64,000 bases of DNA from an uncultured Paracoccaceae bacterium (GTDB lineage Bacteria > Pseudomonadota > Alphaproteobacteria > Rhodobacterales > Rhodobacteraceae). Every line of letters begins with the position of its first letter. The first letter of the stretch is position 1. This document shows positions 46,650-55,052 of this stretch, in pieces. Location: NCBI GenBank assembly GCA_947503775.1, contig CANNFE010000010.1, forward strand, positions 1 to 64,000, written 5' to 3'. The notes beneath the pieces were generated by a model. That model was not told the DNA's origin, searched no databases, and saw nothing but the letters and a program-made list of their open reading frames with translations. Made by a program: the position numbers and the translations under genes.

Positions 46650-47816
46650 TCAGCGGGACAAATGGGCGGAGATTCGGAACTGAATGAGGGCGAGGACCGC
46701 GACGCCGGCCGCTGCGATGCCGAGCATCTGTGCCCCGTAGGTTTGCAGGATCGCCCCGCCGATGGCTGATCCGGCGGCCGCGCCGATATAGATTGCCGCC
46801 GCGTTGAGGGCGAGAACGACGTTTGCCTCTGCCGGGGCGAGCGACAGAAGGCGCATTTGTTGGGGTGCGTTGAAGGAATATCCAGCGGTGGACCATAGGA
46901 ATAGGAGAAGCATCAAGAGAAGCTCTGAGAAGGGGAGAAGCGAGAATAGTGGCAAGAGGATGATCTGCGCGATGACGAGGGCGGTCAGGGTGCGATGTGG
47001 CCCGATCCTGTCGACAAGGCGTCCGCCCGTCAGGTTGCCGATGACCGCGCCAATACCAAGGATCAGAAGCGCGACTGTGATTGCGGTGCCACCATACCCC
47101 ATCTGCGAGGAGAGAAGCGGAGCTATATAGGTGTAGAGAACGTAGATCCCGCCGAGAAACGTTGTGGTGAAAAGGATGGCGAGCATCTGAAGCGGGCGGG
47201 CTAGAACACGCCTCAGATCGGCAAGACGGGTCGGTTGGAACGGAAGGCCCGAGGGCACGCGGGTCCAGATGAGCCAGAGGCAGGGGAGTGCGAGCGCGGT
47301 GACGAGCAGAGGGGCGGGTCTCCAGCCCAGCGAATAGGCGATGAAGCTGCCCGCCGGAACGCCGGCGACTTGCGCGAGGGTCAGGCCCGTGAAGACGGAA
47401 GCGAGCGCCCTGCCGCGGCTTTCGGGGGCGGACAGGGCGGCTGCGACGGCAGCGGTGTTGGGAGTGAAAAGGCCAGCTCCTGCCGCGGCCAGAATGCGGG
47501 AGGCGAAAAGAAGAGCAGGGGTGGCAGCGATGGATCCCAGTGCGGTGGCCAGAGCGAAAAGACCGAGCGCGACGGTCAGAACCCGGCGGCGCCCGATCTG
47601 CCCGGTGAGGGCTGTGAGCGTTGGAGAGAGGATCGCATAGGAGATGGCGTAGACGGTCAGAAGCCAGCCGGCCTCTGCCGGGCTGATCGAGAAGGAGGCG
47701 GCGACAGGCTCGATCAGGCCAATCACGATAAAAGCCCCCATGCCGATGACAAAGTTCCCCGCCGAAAGGATCAGCAGGACCTGGCGTGTTTCGGCAGAGG
47801 GCGCGGCAACGGTCAT
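46650..47816 (-). CDS. MFS drug-type exporter (AraJ/NepI-like, 12 TM)
   Basis: A 388-residue major-facilitator protein; the ATG at 47816 gives MTVAAPSAETRQVLLILSAGNFVIGMGAFIVIGL, with membrane helices throughout and the MFS motif A loop as LTGQIGRRRVLTVALGL. A long upstream frame is rejected as non-hydrophobic leader. The family exports sugars, purines, arabinose-like polymers or drugs. It is transcribed alone on the minus strand between thrS and the SRPBCC operon. Substrate unknown. Confidence 0.92.
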   Translation of the reverse strand: MTVAAPSAETRQVLLILSAGNFVIGMGAFIVIGLIEPVAASFSISPAEAGWLLTVYAISYAILSPTLTALTGQIGRRRVLTVALGLFALATALGSIAATPALLFASRILAAAGAGLFTPNTAAVAAALSAPESRGRALASVFTGLTLAQVAGVPAGSFIAYSLGWRPAPLLVTALALPCLWLIWTRVPSGLPFQPTRLADLRRVLARPLQMLAILFTTTFLGGIYVLYTYIAPLLSSQMGYGGTAITVALLILGIGAVIGNLTGGRLVDRIGPHRTLTALVIAQIILLPLFSLLPFSELLLMLLLFLWSTAGYSFNAPQQMRLLSLAPAEANVVLALNAAAIYIGAAAGSAIGGAILQTYGAQMLGIAAAGVAVLALIQFRISAHLSR

Positions 47817-48125
47817 GGCGCAGCCTTGCCCGAGAATGGCGGGGCGGGGAAGGGCTGGCTGTTTCGCGAAGCCGGATAAGGGAGGGAGCATCAATAGTGC
47901 AAGGGTATGGCGCGGCGCAGTGCTTCAAGAGGATCCCGATATGTGAAGGGGATCCGTGCGGACTGTGATGGGTGCTCGTGCGACAGTAGTAGGGGTCTGA
48001 TTGTGGCAGGTCAGGTTATTGACTTGATCAATCATCCAGCGGCGCGGGCCGCTGGGGCAGGGGTAAACCGGATAGCGGGTGGGGAGGCCCTTTCTCGAGC
48101 CTCCCCTCTTTGAGGCCTGATGATT
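47817..48125. other. intergenic stretch with hairpins
   Basis: A 309-base gap without a gene. It holds GGGGAGG (48081-48087) pairing with CCTCCCC (48100-48106), followed by TCTTT on the plus strand, and a second stem CCAGCGG (48036) with CCGCTGG (48049). The former lies just beyond the end of the MAPEG gene and could stop minus-strand transcription inefficiently. Confidence 0.5.
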
Positions 48126-48545
48126 TCAGCCGAGGCGCAGGATTTCGACGCCGATCGCGATGCAGCAGGCCCAGGCGGTGGTGAAGATGATCGGACGGGC
48201 CGGAAAGGCGGTCAGACCTGTGATCATGCCGATGGCATGGGCGACGCGGAGGGCGACGAAAAGGAGCGCAGCCCAGACGGTGACGCTCGATGAGATCCCA
48301 AGCTGGGTTGCGATCAGGATGAGGATCGCGAACGGCAGTGCTTGCTCCAGCAGGTTCAGATGCGCTCGGTAGGCGCGGTGGACCCATGGGCGCTGGAGTG
48401 CGGGATTGGCGGGGCGGGTGAAATCACCGCTATCGGTGCTGGCCGGACTATCCGGTTCGGCGGTGTTGACGCCGACGATATAGGGGATCCAGAGCGAGGC
48501 GGCGAGGAGCGCGATCGCGGTGAGGCTGTAGAGTTCGACGGTCAT
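48126..48545 (-). CDS. MAPEG-family membrane protein
   Basis: A 139-residue protein with four membrane helices (LTAIALLAASLWIPYIVGVN, LLEQALPFAILILIATQLGI, VTVWAALLFVALRVAHAIGMI, PIIFTTAWACCIAIGVEIL) of the MAPEG family (eicosanoid/glutathione metabolism). The ATG at 48545 matches the family start (MTVELYSLTAIALLAASLWIPYI); a longer frame is not used. The helix 2/3 motif NLLEQALPFA (ExxFA/E-like) is present. It overlaps the upstream SRPBCC gene by 4 bases. Enzyme activity is not assured. Confidence 0.9.
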   Translation of the reverse strand: MTVELYSLTAIALLAASLWIPYIVGVNTAEPDSPASTDSGDFTRPANPALQRPWVHRAYRAHLNLLEQALPFAILILIATQLGISSSVTVWAALLFVALRVAHAIGMITGLTAFPARPIIFTTAWACCIAIGVEILRLG

Positions 48546-49039
48546 CGGGGCTCTCCTTCGGCGGGATTGGCGAAGCGGATGGCGCGGCCGGTCTCGAGCC
48601 AGCTTTTGAGGCCGGCGGCCCAGCGGGACCAGCCATCGCCGACGCCTTCGCCCGGGACCACCGGATATTTGAGGCCGCGATGTTCGATCGTGAGGCGGCA
48701 GTGGTCGCCCTCGTCGTCGATGAGAAAGGTCGATTGGGAGATGATCGCGTCTTCTTCCCAATGCGGCTCGAAGGTGGAGACGATCCGATGCTTTGGATCG
48801 GCCTCGACCGTGCGGGCCGTGAACATCGGCGCGCCGCTTTCGAAATAATGGCGGTAGATCTCGTTTTCTTGTGTCACCTTGCGCGCGAGAAAGTGGTATT
48901 CCGCCATCTGGTCGGCATCGGTGAGCGCCTCCCAGAGGGCGTCGCGGGTGCAGTGGATGTAGGTCTGCATGACGAAATCGGGTTTGCCGGTCAGCGCGGC
49001 GATCGTCTGCTGATCGTGGAGGATGTCCTGAACGCTCAT
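48542..49039 (-). CDS. SRPBCC (AHSA1-type) domain protein
   Basis: A 165-residue START-like protein with typical SRPBCC sequence: VMQTYIHCTRDALWEALTDADQMAEYHF, HRIVSTFEPHW, STFLIDDEGDHCRLTIEHRGL, GEGVGDGWSRWAAGLKSWLETGRAI. These form a ligand-binding helix-grip fold. It overlaps neighbours by 4 bases on each side. It is paralogous to the SRPBCC half of the upstream ArsR fusion, suggesting a duplicated ligand-binding domain. Confidence 0.9.
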   Translation of the reverse strand: MSVQDILHDQQTIAALTGKPDFVMQTYIHCTRDALWEALTDADQMAEYHFLARKVTQENEIYRHYFESGAPMFTARTVEADPKHRIVSTFEPHWEEDAIISQSTFLIDDEGDHCRLTIEHRGLKYPVVPGEGVGDGWSRWAAGLKSWLETGRAIRFANPAEGEPR

Positions 49040-49785
49040 TCTGCGGCCTCCTTATAGCTGAAGGCGAGGGGCTCGCCGGTTTCCAGAAGGCTTTTGAGCG
49101 AGGCGACCAGGCGGCTCCATCCGTCGGCGATGCCGTCCTGACCTTCGGGGATGCTGTAATGTTCGACCGTCAGCATGCAAAGCGCGCCTTGGGGTTCGAT
49201 CAGGTAGGTGAAGCGCGATGTGTCGAGATCGGTCTCGGGACCGGCCCAGTGCGGCTCGAACGTGGCATCGATGCGGGTCTTGGGCGTGAGTTCGGTTTCG
49301 GTGCAGACGAGCATCTTGCCGCCATCGGCGGAATAGTAAACGAGCGTGTTGCCGTCACGCTTGGCCCGGCTGGCGAAGGGGTTGTAGGCGGCGCAGGTCT
49401 CGGCGTCGATCAGCGCCTCCCAGAGCGCGTCTTGCGTGCAGCGGATATGGGTCTGGGCCATGAAATCAGGCTTTTGGGTCATGTCTGTCTCCAATTTCGA
49501 TTTGAGGTCGAGAAGGCTGCGGGTCACGGATTTGTAAGGCTTGATCCAGTGATCCAGCGCCTCCTGCAGCGGGACCGCGTTGAGGTAATGGTGCTTGAAG
49601 CGGCCCACCTTGCGCGGAATGACGAGATGCGCCTCTTCAAGGACCTTCAGGTGCTTCATGACGCCGAAGCGGGTCATGTCGAACTGGGCTTCCAGGTCGG
49701 TGAGCGTCTGTCCGTCGGTGTCGCGCAGGCTGTCGAGCATGGCGCGGCGGACAGGGTCGGAGAGGGCTTTGAAGATCGCATCCAT
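49036..49785 (-). CDS. ArsR-type regulator fused to SRPBCC domain
   Basis: A 249-residue protein: an ArsR-type winged helix at residues 1-95 (MDAIFKALSDPVRRAMLDSLRDTDGQTLTDLEAQFDMTRFGVMKHLKVLEEAHLV) followed by an AHSA1/SRPBCC domain at about 105-249 (MAQTHIRCTQDALWEALIDAETC). The start at 49785 overlaps the conserved ArsR opening and is preceded by GAGG. No metal-binding cysteine pair of the arsenic type is visible (no ELCVC-like motif), so the sensor is probably the SRPBCC cavity. First gene of a 3-gene coupled unit (ArsR-SRPBCC, SRPBCC, MAPEG); an imperfect palindrome lies about 20 bases upstream. Such fusions tie ligand binding to transcription. Confidence 0.9.
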   Translation of the reverse strand: MDAIFKALSDPVRRAMLDSLRDTDGQTLTDLEAQFDMTRFGVMKHLKVLEEAHLVIPRKVGRFKHHYLNAVPLQEALDHWIKPYKSVTRSLLDLKSKLETDMTQKPDFMAQTHIRCTQDALWEALIDAETCAAYNPFASRAKRDGNTLVYYSADGGKMLVCTETELTPKTRIDATFEPHWAGPETDLDTSRFTYLIEPQGALCMLTVEHYSIPEGQDGIADGWSRLVASLKSLLETGEPLAFSYKEAAE

Positions 49786-49805
49786 GGAGGTCTTGTATGT
49801 GATTC

Positions 49806-49823
49806 TATAGTCACGTGACAATA
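49806..49823. promoter_or_regulatory. candidate operator of the ArsR-SRPBCC regulator
   Basis: TATAGTCAC and GTGACAATA form an 18-base palindrome with one mismatch, including a perfect GTCACGTGAC core. It sits 21-38 bases before the regulator start and about 80 bases before the divergent hydrolase start. A further GTCAC lies to its right. Size and place fit an ArsR-type autoregulatory operator; binding is inferred. Confidence 0.55.
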
Positions 49824-49904
49824 TGGTCACCTAAAAAGTTTCGGGATGCGGGTCGGGGGCGTCCTGTCGTAGCCTGCACAAAGGCGCCAAATGGAGGGCT
49901 GAGA

Positions 49905-50642
49905 GTGGAGTATCTGGACGGAGCGCGGGGGCGACTGGCGTATGAGCGGAGTACGAGCACGGGGCCGGGGGTCGTCTTTCTGGGCGGGTTCAAGTCGGAC
50001 ATGACCGGCACCAAGGCGGTGCATCTGCAGGACTGGGCCAAGCGGACAGGACGCGGGTTTTTGCGGTTCGATTATGGCGGGCATGGCGCCTCGGACGGTG
50101 CGTTCGAGGACGGCGCGATCGGGGACTGGTTCGAGGATGCGCTGGCGGTCATCGAAGGCGTGACGGAGGGCCCGCAGGTTCTGGTCGGCTCGTCGATGGG
50201 GGGGTGGATTTCGCTTTTAATGCTGCGGGAGCGGCCCGAGCTGGTGGCGGGCCTCGTGACGATCGCGGCGGCGCCGGATTTCACCGAGGATGGATATTGG
50301 GCGGGGTTTTCCGAAGCCGACCGGGCGCGGTTGATGGCGGAGGGATCGGTGGCGGTGCCGTCGGATTACGGTGAGCCTTACGTGATCACGCGGCGGCTGA
50401 TCGAAGAGGGACGGGAGCGGCTGGTTCTGCGCTCGGATCTGGCAGCGAGGGTGCCGGTCCGGATGCTGCAGGGGACGGCGGATGCGGATGTGCCGATGAG
50501 CTGGGCGTTGCGGCTTTTGGAGCATCTGGGCGGAGAGGATGTGCGGCTGACGCTGGTGAAGGGGTCCGATCACCGGTTTTCGGGCCTGGAGGAGCTGGCG
50601 CTGATCGAGGCGGCTGTCGAAGAGGTTCTGGGGCGGATCTGA
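49905..50642 (+). CDS. alpha/beta hydrolase, ABHD10/palmitoyl-thioesterase-like
   Basis: I choose GTG at 49905 (GGAGGG just upstream) over a GTG at 49815, which would overlap the palindromic operator and lacks family sequence. The 245-residue enzyme has an N-terminal GVVFLGGFKSDMTGTKA, nucleophile elbow VLVGSSMGGWIS (GxSxG), the acid in GTADADVPMSWAL and His in GSDHRFSG, the catalytic triad of serine hydrolases. Small acyl-ester or thioester substrates are plausible. Divergent from the ArsR-SRPBCC operon and possibly controlled by the same operator. Followed by a GC-rich repeat-like hairpin. Confidence 0.88.
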   Translation: MEYLDGARGRLAYERSTSTGPGVVFLGGFKSDMTGTKAVHLQDWAKRTGRGFLRFDYGGHGASDGAFEDGAIGDWFEDALAVIEGVTEGPQVLVGSSMGGWISLLMLRERPELVAGLVTIAAAPDFTEDGYWAGFSEADRARLMAEGSVAVPSDYGEPYVITRRLIEEGRERLVLRSDLAARVPVRMLQGTADADVPMSWALRLLEHLGGEDVRLTLVKGSDHRFSGLEELALIEAAVEEVLGRI

Positions 50643-50648
50643 CGGGGC

Positions 50649-50705
50649 CTCCGGGCAGGCGACTGCGCTCGCGGCTGCGCCGGAGCGACACCCGCCCGCC
50701 CGGAG
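50649..50705. repeat. GC-rich palindromic intergenic element 1
   Basis: CTCCGGGC at 50649 pairs with GCCCGGAG at 50698, enclosing a GC-rich loop that contains GCGCTCGCGGCTGCGC and CCCGCCCGCC. A similarly built element follows the dehydrogenase gene at 53538-53588 with the shared core CGCTCGCG.CTGCGC. This looks like a REP-type intergenic repeat, and it could terminate the hydrolase transcript. Confidence 0.5.
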
Positions 50706-50774
50706 CCTTTCGGGGCGCGGTGCGGGTTGTCTTTGGCGCGGGATCGGCGCTTGGTTAGGCGCGGGAGGACGGTC

Positions 50775-52115
50775 ATGAGTTTGAGTTTGAGGCAGAAGGC
50801 CGGCTGGGGGCTGGCCGATATGGGCGTGAACGTCTTTGTGGTGGTCAAACAGCTTTTGGTGCTGTCGTTTCTGACGCAGTTTCTGGGCGTACCCGTGGTC
50901 TGGGCGGGCGCGCTGACGACGGGGATCCTGGCTTTCGACATGGTGACCGATCCGCTGGTCGGGTTTCTGAGCGACCGGACCGAGACGCGGTTCGGGCGGC
51001 GCGCGCCCTGGATGGTCGTGGGTGCGGTGGTTCTGGCGCTGGGCATGGTGGGGATCTTTGCCGCGCCGGACCGGGAGGCGGTGGCCGATCTGATCTGGGT
51101 CGGCGGGTTCTTCGCGGTGGCGACGCTGGGTTTTACGATGGTCGCGATACCCTATGGGGCGATGGCGGGGGAGATAACTCAGGACTCGGTAGAGCGCTCG
51201 GCGATGACGGGATGGCGGATGGCCTTTGCCTCGCTGGGGATCCTCGTGGGCGGGGCGCTGATCCCGGCAGTGGCCGCGAGCCAGGGGTATTTCGTGGCGA
51301 TGGCGATCTTTGCGCCGGTGACGGTCGTCGCGGTCTGGCTGTCGGTGTGGGCGACATGGCGCGCGCCGCGGATCATGAGAGGCACGACGGAAGGGTTCCT
51401 TGGTCTGGTCCGGATGGTTTTGTCCAATGGCGCCTTCGTGCGACTGGTCCTGATCTACGGATTGATGACGCTGGGGATTGCAGTGCTGACGGCGGCTGTG
51501 CCGTTCGCGGCGGTCTATCTGGTGATCGATCCCGGCTCATCGGCACTGAGCCAAGCGGCGACGGGGTTGCCAATGGCGTCGCTGATGTTTGCGGCCTTCG
51601 TCATCGGCTCGATCCTGAGCCAGGCGGGCTGGGTCTGGCTGTCGGCGCGGCTCGGCAAGGTGATGGCGCTGGTGGCCGGACTGGTCTTTTACGTTGGAGT
51701 TCTTTGCGCGGTTTTTGCGGTACTGCCCTCGGACGATCTGGGACTGGTTTTTTGTGTGTTCCTTCTGGTCGGAGCGGCCAACGGATCTTACCAGCAGATC
51801 CCTTGGGCGATCTATCCGGACCTGATGGATGTCACGCGGGCCCGGACCGGAGAGGCGATCGAGGGCGCATTCTCGGCGATCTGGCTCTTCGGGCAGAAGG
51901 CGGCGAACGCGGTCGGGCCGCTGATCCTGTCGCTGATCCTCGGGGCCTATGGTTGGCAGGAAGCGTCGGGCGGCGAGGTCGTGCCACAGACGGATGCTGC
52001 GGTTCTGGCGCTGAAGGCAGGAGCGACGCTGCTGCCTGCAACTCTTTTGGCGCTGTCCATTGTGGCGGTTCTGGCGATTTATCGTCCGGCCGAGCAGCGC
52101 GTTTTGCGGTGCTGA
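50775..52115 (+). CDS. MFS transporter of the GPH (glycoside-pentoside-hexuronide) type
   Basis: A 446-residue, twelve-helix transporter. The ATG at 50775 after GGGAGGACGGTC gives [42 protein letters not shown] hallmarks: [34 protein letters not shown] and the later [55 protein letters not shown]. It probably imports a sugar, sulfonate or similar small molecule for the enzymes downstream, with which it is nearly contiguous (97-base gap). Substrate not determinable. Confidence 0.9.
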   Translation: MSLSLRQKAGWGLADMGVNVFVVVKQLLVLSFLTQFLGVPVVWAGALTTGILAFDMVTDPLVGFLSDRTETRFGRRAPWMVVGAVVLALGMVGIFAAPDREAVADLIWVGGFFAVATLGFTMVAIPYGAMAGEITQDSVERSAMTGWRMAFASLGILVGGALIPAVAASQGYFVAMAIFAPVTVVAVWLSVWATWRAPRIMRGTTEGFLGLVRMVLSNGAFVRLVLIYGLMTLGIAVLTAAVPFAAVYLVIDPGSSALSQAATGLPMASLMFAAFVIGSILSQAGWVWLSARLGKVMALVAGLVFYVGVLCAVFAVLPSDDLGLVFCVFLLVGAANGSYQQIPWAIYPDLMDVTRARTGEAIEGAFSAIWLFGQKAANAVGPLILSLILGAYGWQEASGGEVVPQTDAAVLALKAGATLLPATLLALSIVAVLAIYRPAEQRVLRC

Positions 52116-52212
52116 GGGACGGATGCGTGTTTTGACGTTGAGGCGGGACGAGGGGGGCGTATCCTTTGGTCTGGACCGGCGAGTCGCAGGTAAAGCAATC
52201 GGGAGGATTGGC

Positions 52213-53538
52213 ATGGCGAAGCATCTGAAGAAGGCGCGCAGCGCGGGCGAGCGGGCGCAGGACGATGCGAAGGTGCGAGGGACGGTCGAAGGGCTGCTCG
52301 CCGATATCGAGACACGCGGTGATGGGGCGGTGCGGGAGCTGTCGGAGAAGTTCGACGGCTATTCGCGGGAGAGCTACCGACTGAGCGAGAGCGAAGTCGA
52401 GGGCATCGTGGCGCAAGTGTCCGAGCGCGAGATGGCCGATATTCGTTTTGCCCACGATCAGGTCGTGGCCTTTGCCAAGGCGCAGCGGGCGTCGATGACG
52501 GATATCGAGGTCGAGCCGATGCCGGGTGTGATCCTGGGGCACAAGACGATCCCGGTGCAGTCGGTCGGATGCTATGTGCCGGGCGGGAAGTTTCCAATGG
52601 TCGCCTCGGCGCATATGTCGGTGGCAACGGCGTCGGTTGCCGGCGTGCCTCGGATCATCGCCTGCACGCCGCCCTTCGAGGGCCGTCCGAACCCGGCGGT
52701 GATCGCGGCGATGCAGATGGGCGGAGCGCACGAGATCTATGTGATGGGCGGGGTTCAGGCAGTGGGTGCGATGGCGCTGGGCACGCAGACGATCGCGCCG
52801 GTCGATATGCTGGTCGGGCCGGGCAATGCCTTTGTCGCCGAAGCCAAGCGGCAGCTTTTCGGGCGCGTGGGGATCGATCTGTTCGCCGGGCCGACCGAGA
52901 CGATGGTCATCGCCGACGAGACGGTCGATGCGGAGATCTGCGCAACCGATCTGCTGGGGCAGGCGGAGCACGGGTATAATTCGCCGGCGGTGATGCTGAC
53001 GACCTCGCGCCGTCTGGCAGAGGAGACGCTGGCCGAGATCGACCGGCTGCTCGAGATCCTGCCAACGGCCGAGACGGCGGGCGCGTCCTGGCGTGATTAC
53101 GGGGAGGTGATCCTCTGCACGGATCATGACGAGATTCTGCGGGTCGCCAATGAGATCGCGTCCGAACATGTGCAGGTGATGACCGATCGGGACGACTGGT
53201 ATCTGGAGAACATGCATTCTTATGGGGCGCTGTTTCTGGGGCCGCGGACGAATGTGGCCAATGGCGACAAGGTGATCGGGACGAACCATACGCTGCCGAC
53301 GAAGAAGGCGGGGCGGTATACGGGTGGTTTGTGGGTCGGCAAGTTCCTGAAGACGCATTCCTATCAGAAGGTGACGAGTGACGAGGCGGCGGCGTTGGTC
53401 GGCGCCTATGGCTCGCGGCTGTGCATGCTCGAAGGGTTCGTGGGCCATGCCGAGCAGTGCAATATCCGGGTTCGGCGCTATGGCGGGGTGAATGTGCCCT
53501 ATGGAGAGGGCGCGCCTTATCGGGATGCGGCGGAGTAG
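52213..53538 (+). CDS. histidinol-dehydrogenase-family NAD enzyme, HpsN-like
   Basis: A 441-residue zinc-dependent, NAD-dependent alcohol dehydrogenase, start ATG at 52213 after GGGAGGATTGGC. It has the HisD fold: [116 protein letters not shown] (catalytic Glu-His), [22 protein letters not shown] and the last zinc ligand in [11 protein letters not shown]. Ligand-shell changes versus HisD (GYNSPAV for GPDSQ) match the sulfopropanediol dehydrogenase HpsN group. It is not the histidine-pathway enzyme: no his genes are near, and it sits in a catabolic cluster. Exact substrate unknown. Confidence 0.88.
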   Translation: MAKHLKKARSAGERAQDDAKVRGTVEGLLADIETRGDGAVRELSEKFDGYSRESYRLSESEVEGIVAQVSEREMADIRFAHDQVVAFAKAQRASMTDIEVEPMPGVILGHKTIPVQSVGCYVPGGKFPMVASAHMSVATASVAGVPRIIACTPPFEGRPNPAVIAAMQMGGAHEIYVMGGVQAVGAMALGTQTIAPVDMLVGPGNAFVAEAKRQLFGRVGIDLFAGPTETMVIADETVDAEICATDLLGQAEHGYNSPAVMLTTSRRLAEETLAEIDRLLEILPTAETAGASWRDYGEVILCTDHDEILRVANEIASEHVQVMTDRDDWYLENMHSYGALFLGPRTNVANGDKVIGTNHTLPTKKAGRYTGGLWVGKFLKTHSYQKVTSDEAAALVGAYGSRLCMLEGFVGHAEQCNIRVRRYGGVNVPYGEGAPYRDAAE

Positions 53539-53588
53539 GGACGGCGGGACGACGCTCGCGCTGCGCGCATCGCCCCGCCCACCGTCCC
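53538..53588. repeat. GC-rich palindromic intergenic element 2
   Basis: GGGACGG at the dehydrogenase stop pairs with CCGTCCC at 53582-53588, enclosing GACGCTCGCGCTGCGCGC and CCCCGCCC. It shares layout and its core with the element at 50649-50705. Overlaps the last base of the stop codon. Confidence 0.5.
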
Positions 53589-53594
53589 ATTTCC

Positions 53595-53616
53595 CCTCCC
53601 GGGGGGAGGTATTTTT
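53595..53616 (+). terminator. hairpin terminator with U run after the dehydrogenase
   Basis: CCTCCC pairs with GGGAGG around GGG, followed by TATTTTT. It lies between the dehydrogenase gene and the SnoaL-like gene at 53642, so the cluster may be transcribed in more than one unit. Confidence 0.7.
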
Positions 53617-53641
53617 GGCAAGATGAGGAAGTGGCTGCGCT

Positions 53642-54592
53642 GTGATTGAGGCTTTGGGGTCTGCGGCGGATGAGGGGGCCGGAGCGTATCGGGAGGCGCT
53701 GGGTGCTTTGATGGCGCCCGGGGCGGCGGTTCGGCTGTGTCATCCTTTGGGAGATGCGATTGGGGTGGAGGGGCTGTTTGAGATCGGGCTGGCGCCGCTT
53801 TTCGCTGCCTTCCCCGATCTGGAGCGGCGGGATCTGATCCGGTTGCGCGCTCGCGATGCTTGCGGGGCCGAGTGGATTGGGGTCTGCGGCCATTGGGCCG
53901 GGCGGTTTGCGGCGCCTTATCTCGGGATCCCCTCGACGGGGCGGATCGCGGCGATGCGGTATCATGATTTCTTCCGTGTCGAGGAGGAGCGGATCGTCGA
54001 GGTGCAGGCGATCTGGGACATCCCCGAGCTGATGATGCAGGCGGGGTGCTGGCCGATGGGGCCGTCCACCGGGCGGGACTGGCAGGTGCCGGGACCTCAG
54101 ACGCAGGATGGGCTTCGGGTGGCAGGCGATGGGGCTGCGGCTTTGGGTGTTGTGCGGGAGATGCTGGAGCATCTGGGCAAGTCGACCGAGAGTGTTGAGG
54201 CGATGCGGTTGCCTGCGTTTTGGCATCCCCATTGCTCGTGGTACGGGCCTGCGGGGATCGGGACGGCGCGGGGGATCGATGGGTTTCGGGCGCATCATCA
54301 GGTGCCGTTTCTGAATGCTCTGCCGGACCGGAACGGGGATCCGGCGAATGGGCATCTGTTTGCTGAGGGCGATTATGTTGGGTTCACGGGATGGCCCGGG
54401 ATGCGCATGACGGTGACCGGTGACGGCTGGCTGGGGATCGCGCCGGCCGGGCAGAGGATCACGATGCGCTCGCTCGATTTCTGGCGAGTCGATGCGGGGA
54501 TGATCCGGGAGAACTGGGTGCTGATCGATCTGCTGGATGTGTGGGCTCAGTTGGGCGTCGATGTGCTAGGGAGGATGCGGGAGATTCTTTGA
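53642..54592 (+). CDS. double SnoaL/NTF2-like domain protein 1
   Basis: A 316-residue soluble protein read from GTG at 53642. It contains two SnoaL/NTF2-like cone-fold units: about residues 20-140 (GDAIGVEGLFEIGLAPLFAAFPDLERRDLIRLRARDACGAEWIGVCGHWAGRFAAPYLGIPSTGRIAAMRYHDFFRVEEERIVEVQAIWDIPELMMQAG) and 165-310 (AFWHPHCSWYGPAGIGTARGIDGFRAHHQVPFLNALPDR, MRSLDFWRVDAGMIRENWVLIDLLDVWAQLG). Such domains act as ester cyclases, isomerases or hydratases in aromatic and polyketide pathways. A paralogue sits at 56449. No catalytic residues can be assigned with confidence. Confidence 0.85.
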   Translation: MIEALGSAADEGAGAYREALGALMAPGAAVRLCHPLGDAIGVEGLFEIGLAPLFAAFPDLERRDLIRLRARDACGAEWIGVCGHWAGRFAAPYLGIPSTGRIAAMRYHDFFRVEEERIVEVQAIWDIPELMMQAGCWPMGPSTGRDWQVPGPQTQDGLRVAGDGAAALGVVREMLEHLGKSTESVEAMRLPAFWHPHCSWYGPAGIGTARGIDGFRAHHQVPFLNALPDRNGDPANGHLFAEGDYVGFTGWPGMRMTVTGDGWLGIAPAGQRITMRSLDFWRVDAGMIRENWVLIDLLDVWAQLGVDVLGRMREIL

Positions 54593-54604
54593 GCGGAGGG
54601 CGTG

Positions 54605-54987
54605 ATGGCCGATCATCCGAGTGTGGTGCCGTATCTGTCCTACAAGGACGGGGCGGCGGCGATTGCGTTTCTGACCAAGGCGTTCGGGCTTGAGTTGGTG
54701 TTCAAGCAGGAGGACGAGGACGGGGTCCTTCAGCTGCGGAGCTGCGGTATGGCAATGGCGTGATCCTGATGGGGACGGCCGATCTGCCAAAGGGCTCGCC
54801 CGGGATCTATCTTGTGGTCGAGGATGTGGCGGCGCATCACCGGCGCGCCATGGCGGCGGGGGCCATGGAGGTTTACCCGCCCGAGGAGACCGAATGGGGC
54901 ACGCAACGGTGGCGGGCGAAGGATCCGGAGGGGCATGAATGGAGCTTTGGCAGCTATGCGCCCCAAACCGAAGCGCCGAGCTGGTAG
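54605..54987 (+). pseudogene. VOC (glyoxalase-like) gene broken by an 8-bp tandem duplication
   Basis: The gene opens at an ATG (54605) and encodes a glyoxalase/VOC protein (VVPYLSYKDGAAAIAFLTKAFGLELVFKQEDEDGVLQLR) but goes out of frame at an 8-base tandem repeat, and stops at about 54763. From there the same family continues in another frame (ILMGTADLPKGSPGIYLVVEDVAAHHRRAMAAGAMEVYPPEETEWGTQRWRAKDPEGHEWSFGSYAP, to 54987). Deleting one repeat copy joins the two parts exactly as ...LQLRYGNGVILMGT.... Either a recent loss of function, a reversible slippage switch, or a sequencing error. Confidence 0.85.
54732..54747. repeat. 8-bp tandem duplication in the VOC gene
   Basis: AGCTGCGG is directly repeated at 54732-54739 and 54740-54747. 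Removing either copy restores one open frame across the VOC gene. This makes the repeat the frameshift itself. Confidence 0.92.
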
Positions 54988-55052
54988 GGCGGGATTTGCA
55001 TATTTATGGCCAGATGAAGCCGGGAGCCTAGGACTTGCGGCGGCCGGGAAGC

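Noticed and set aside
46626-46769. A plus-strand start with GGAGGAGGA at 46626
   Set aside because: The frame runs antisense into the 3' end of the MFS gene and codes for a low-complexity product. The good ribosome-like sequence is probably chance.
52213-53538. Histidinol dehydrogenase (hisD) of histidine biosynthesis
   Set aside because: The fold and catalytic Glu-His are shared, but the zinc-adjacent motif differs (GYNSPAV), no his genes are adjacent, and the gene sits among catabolic genes. It fits the HpsN-like group better.
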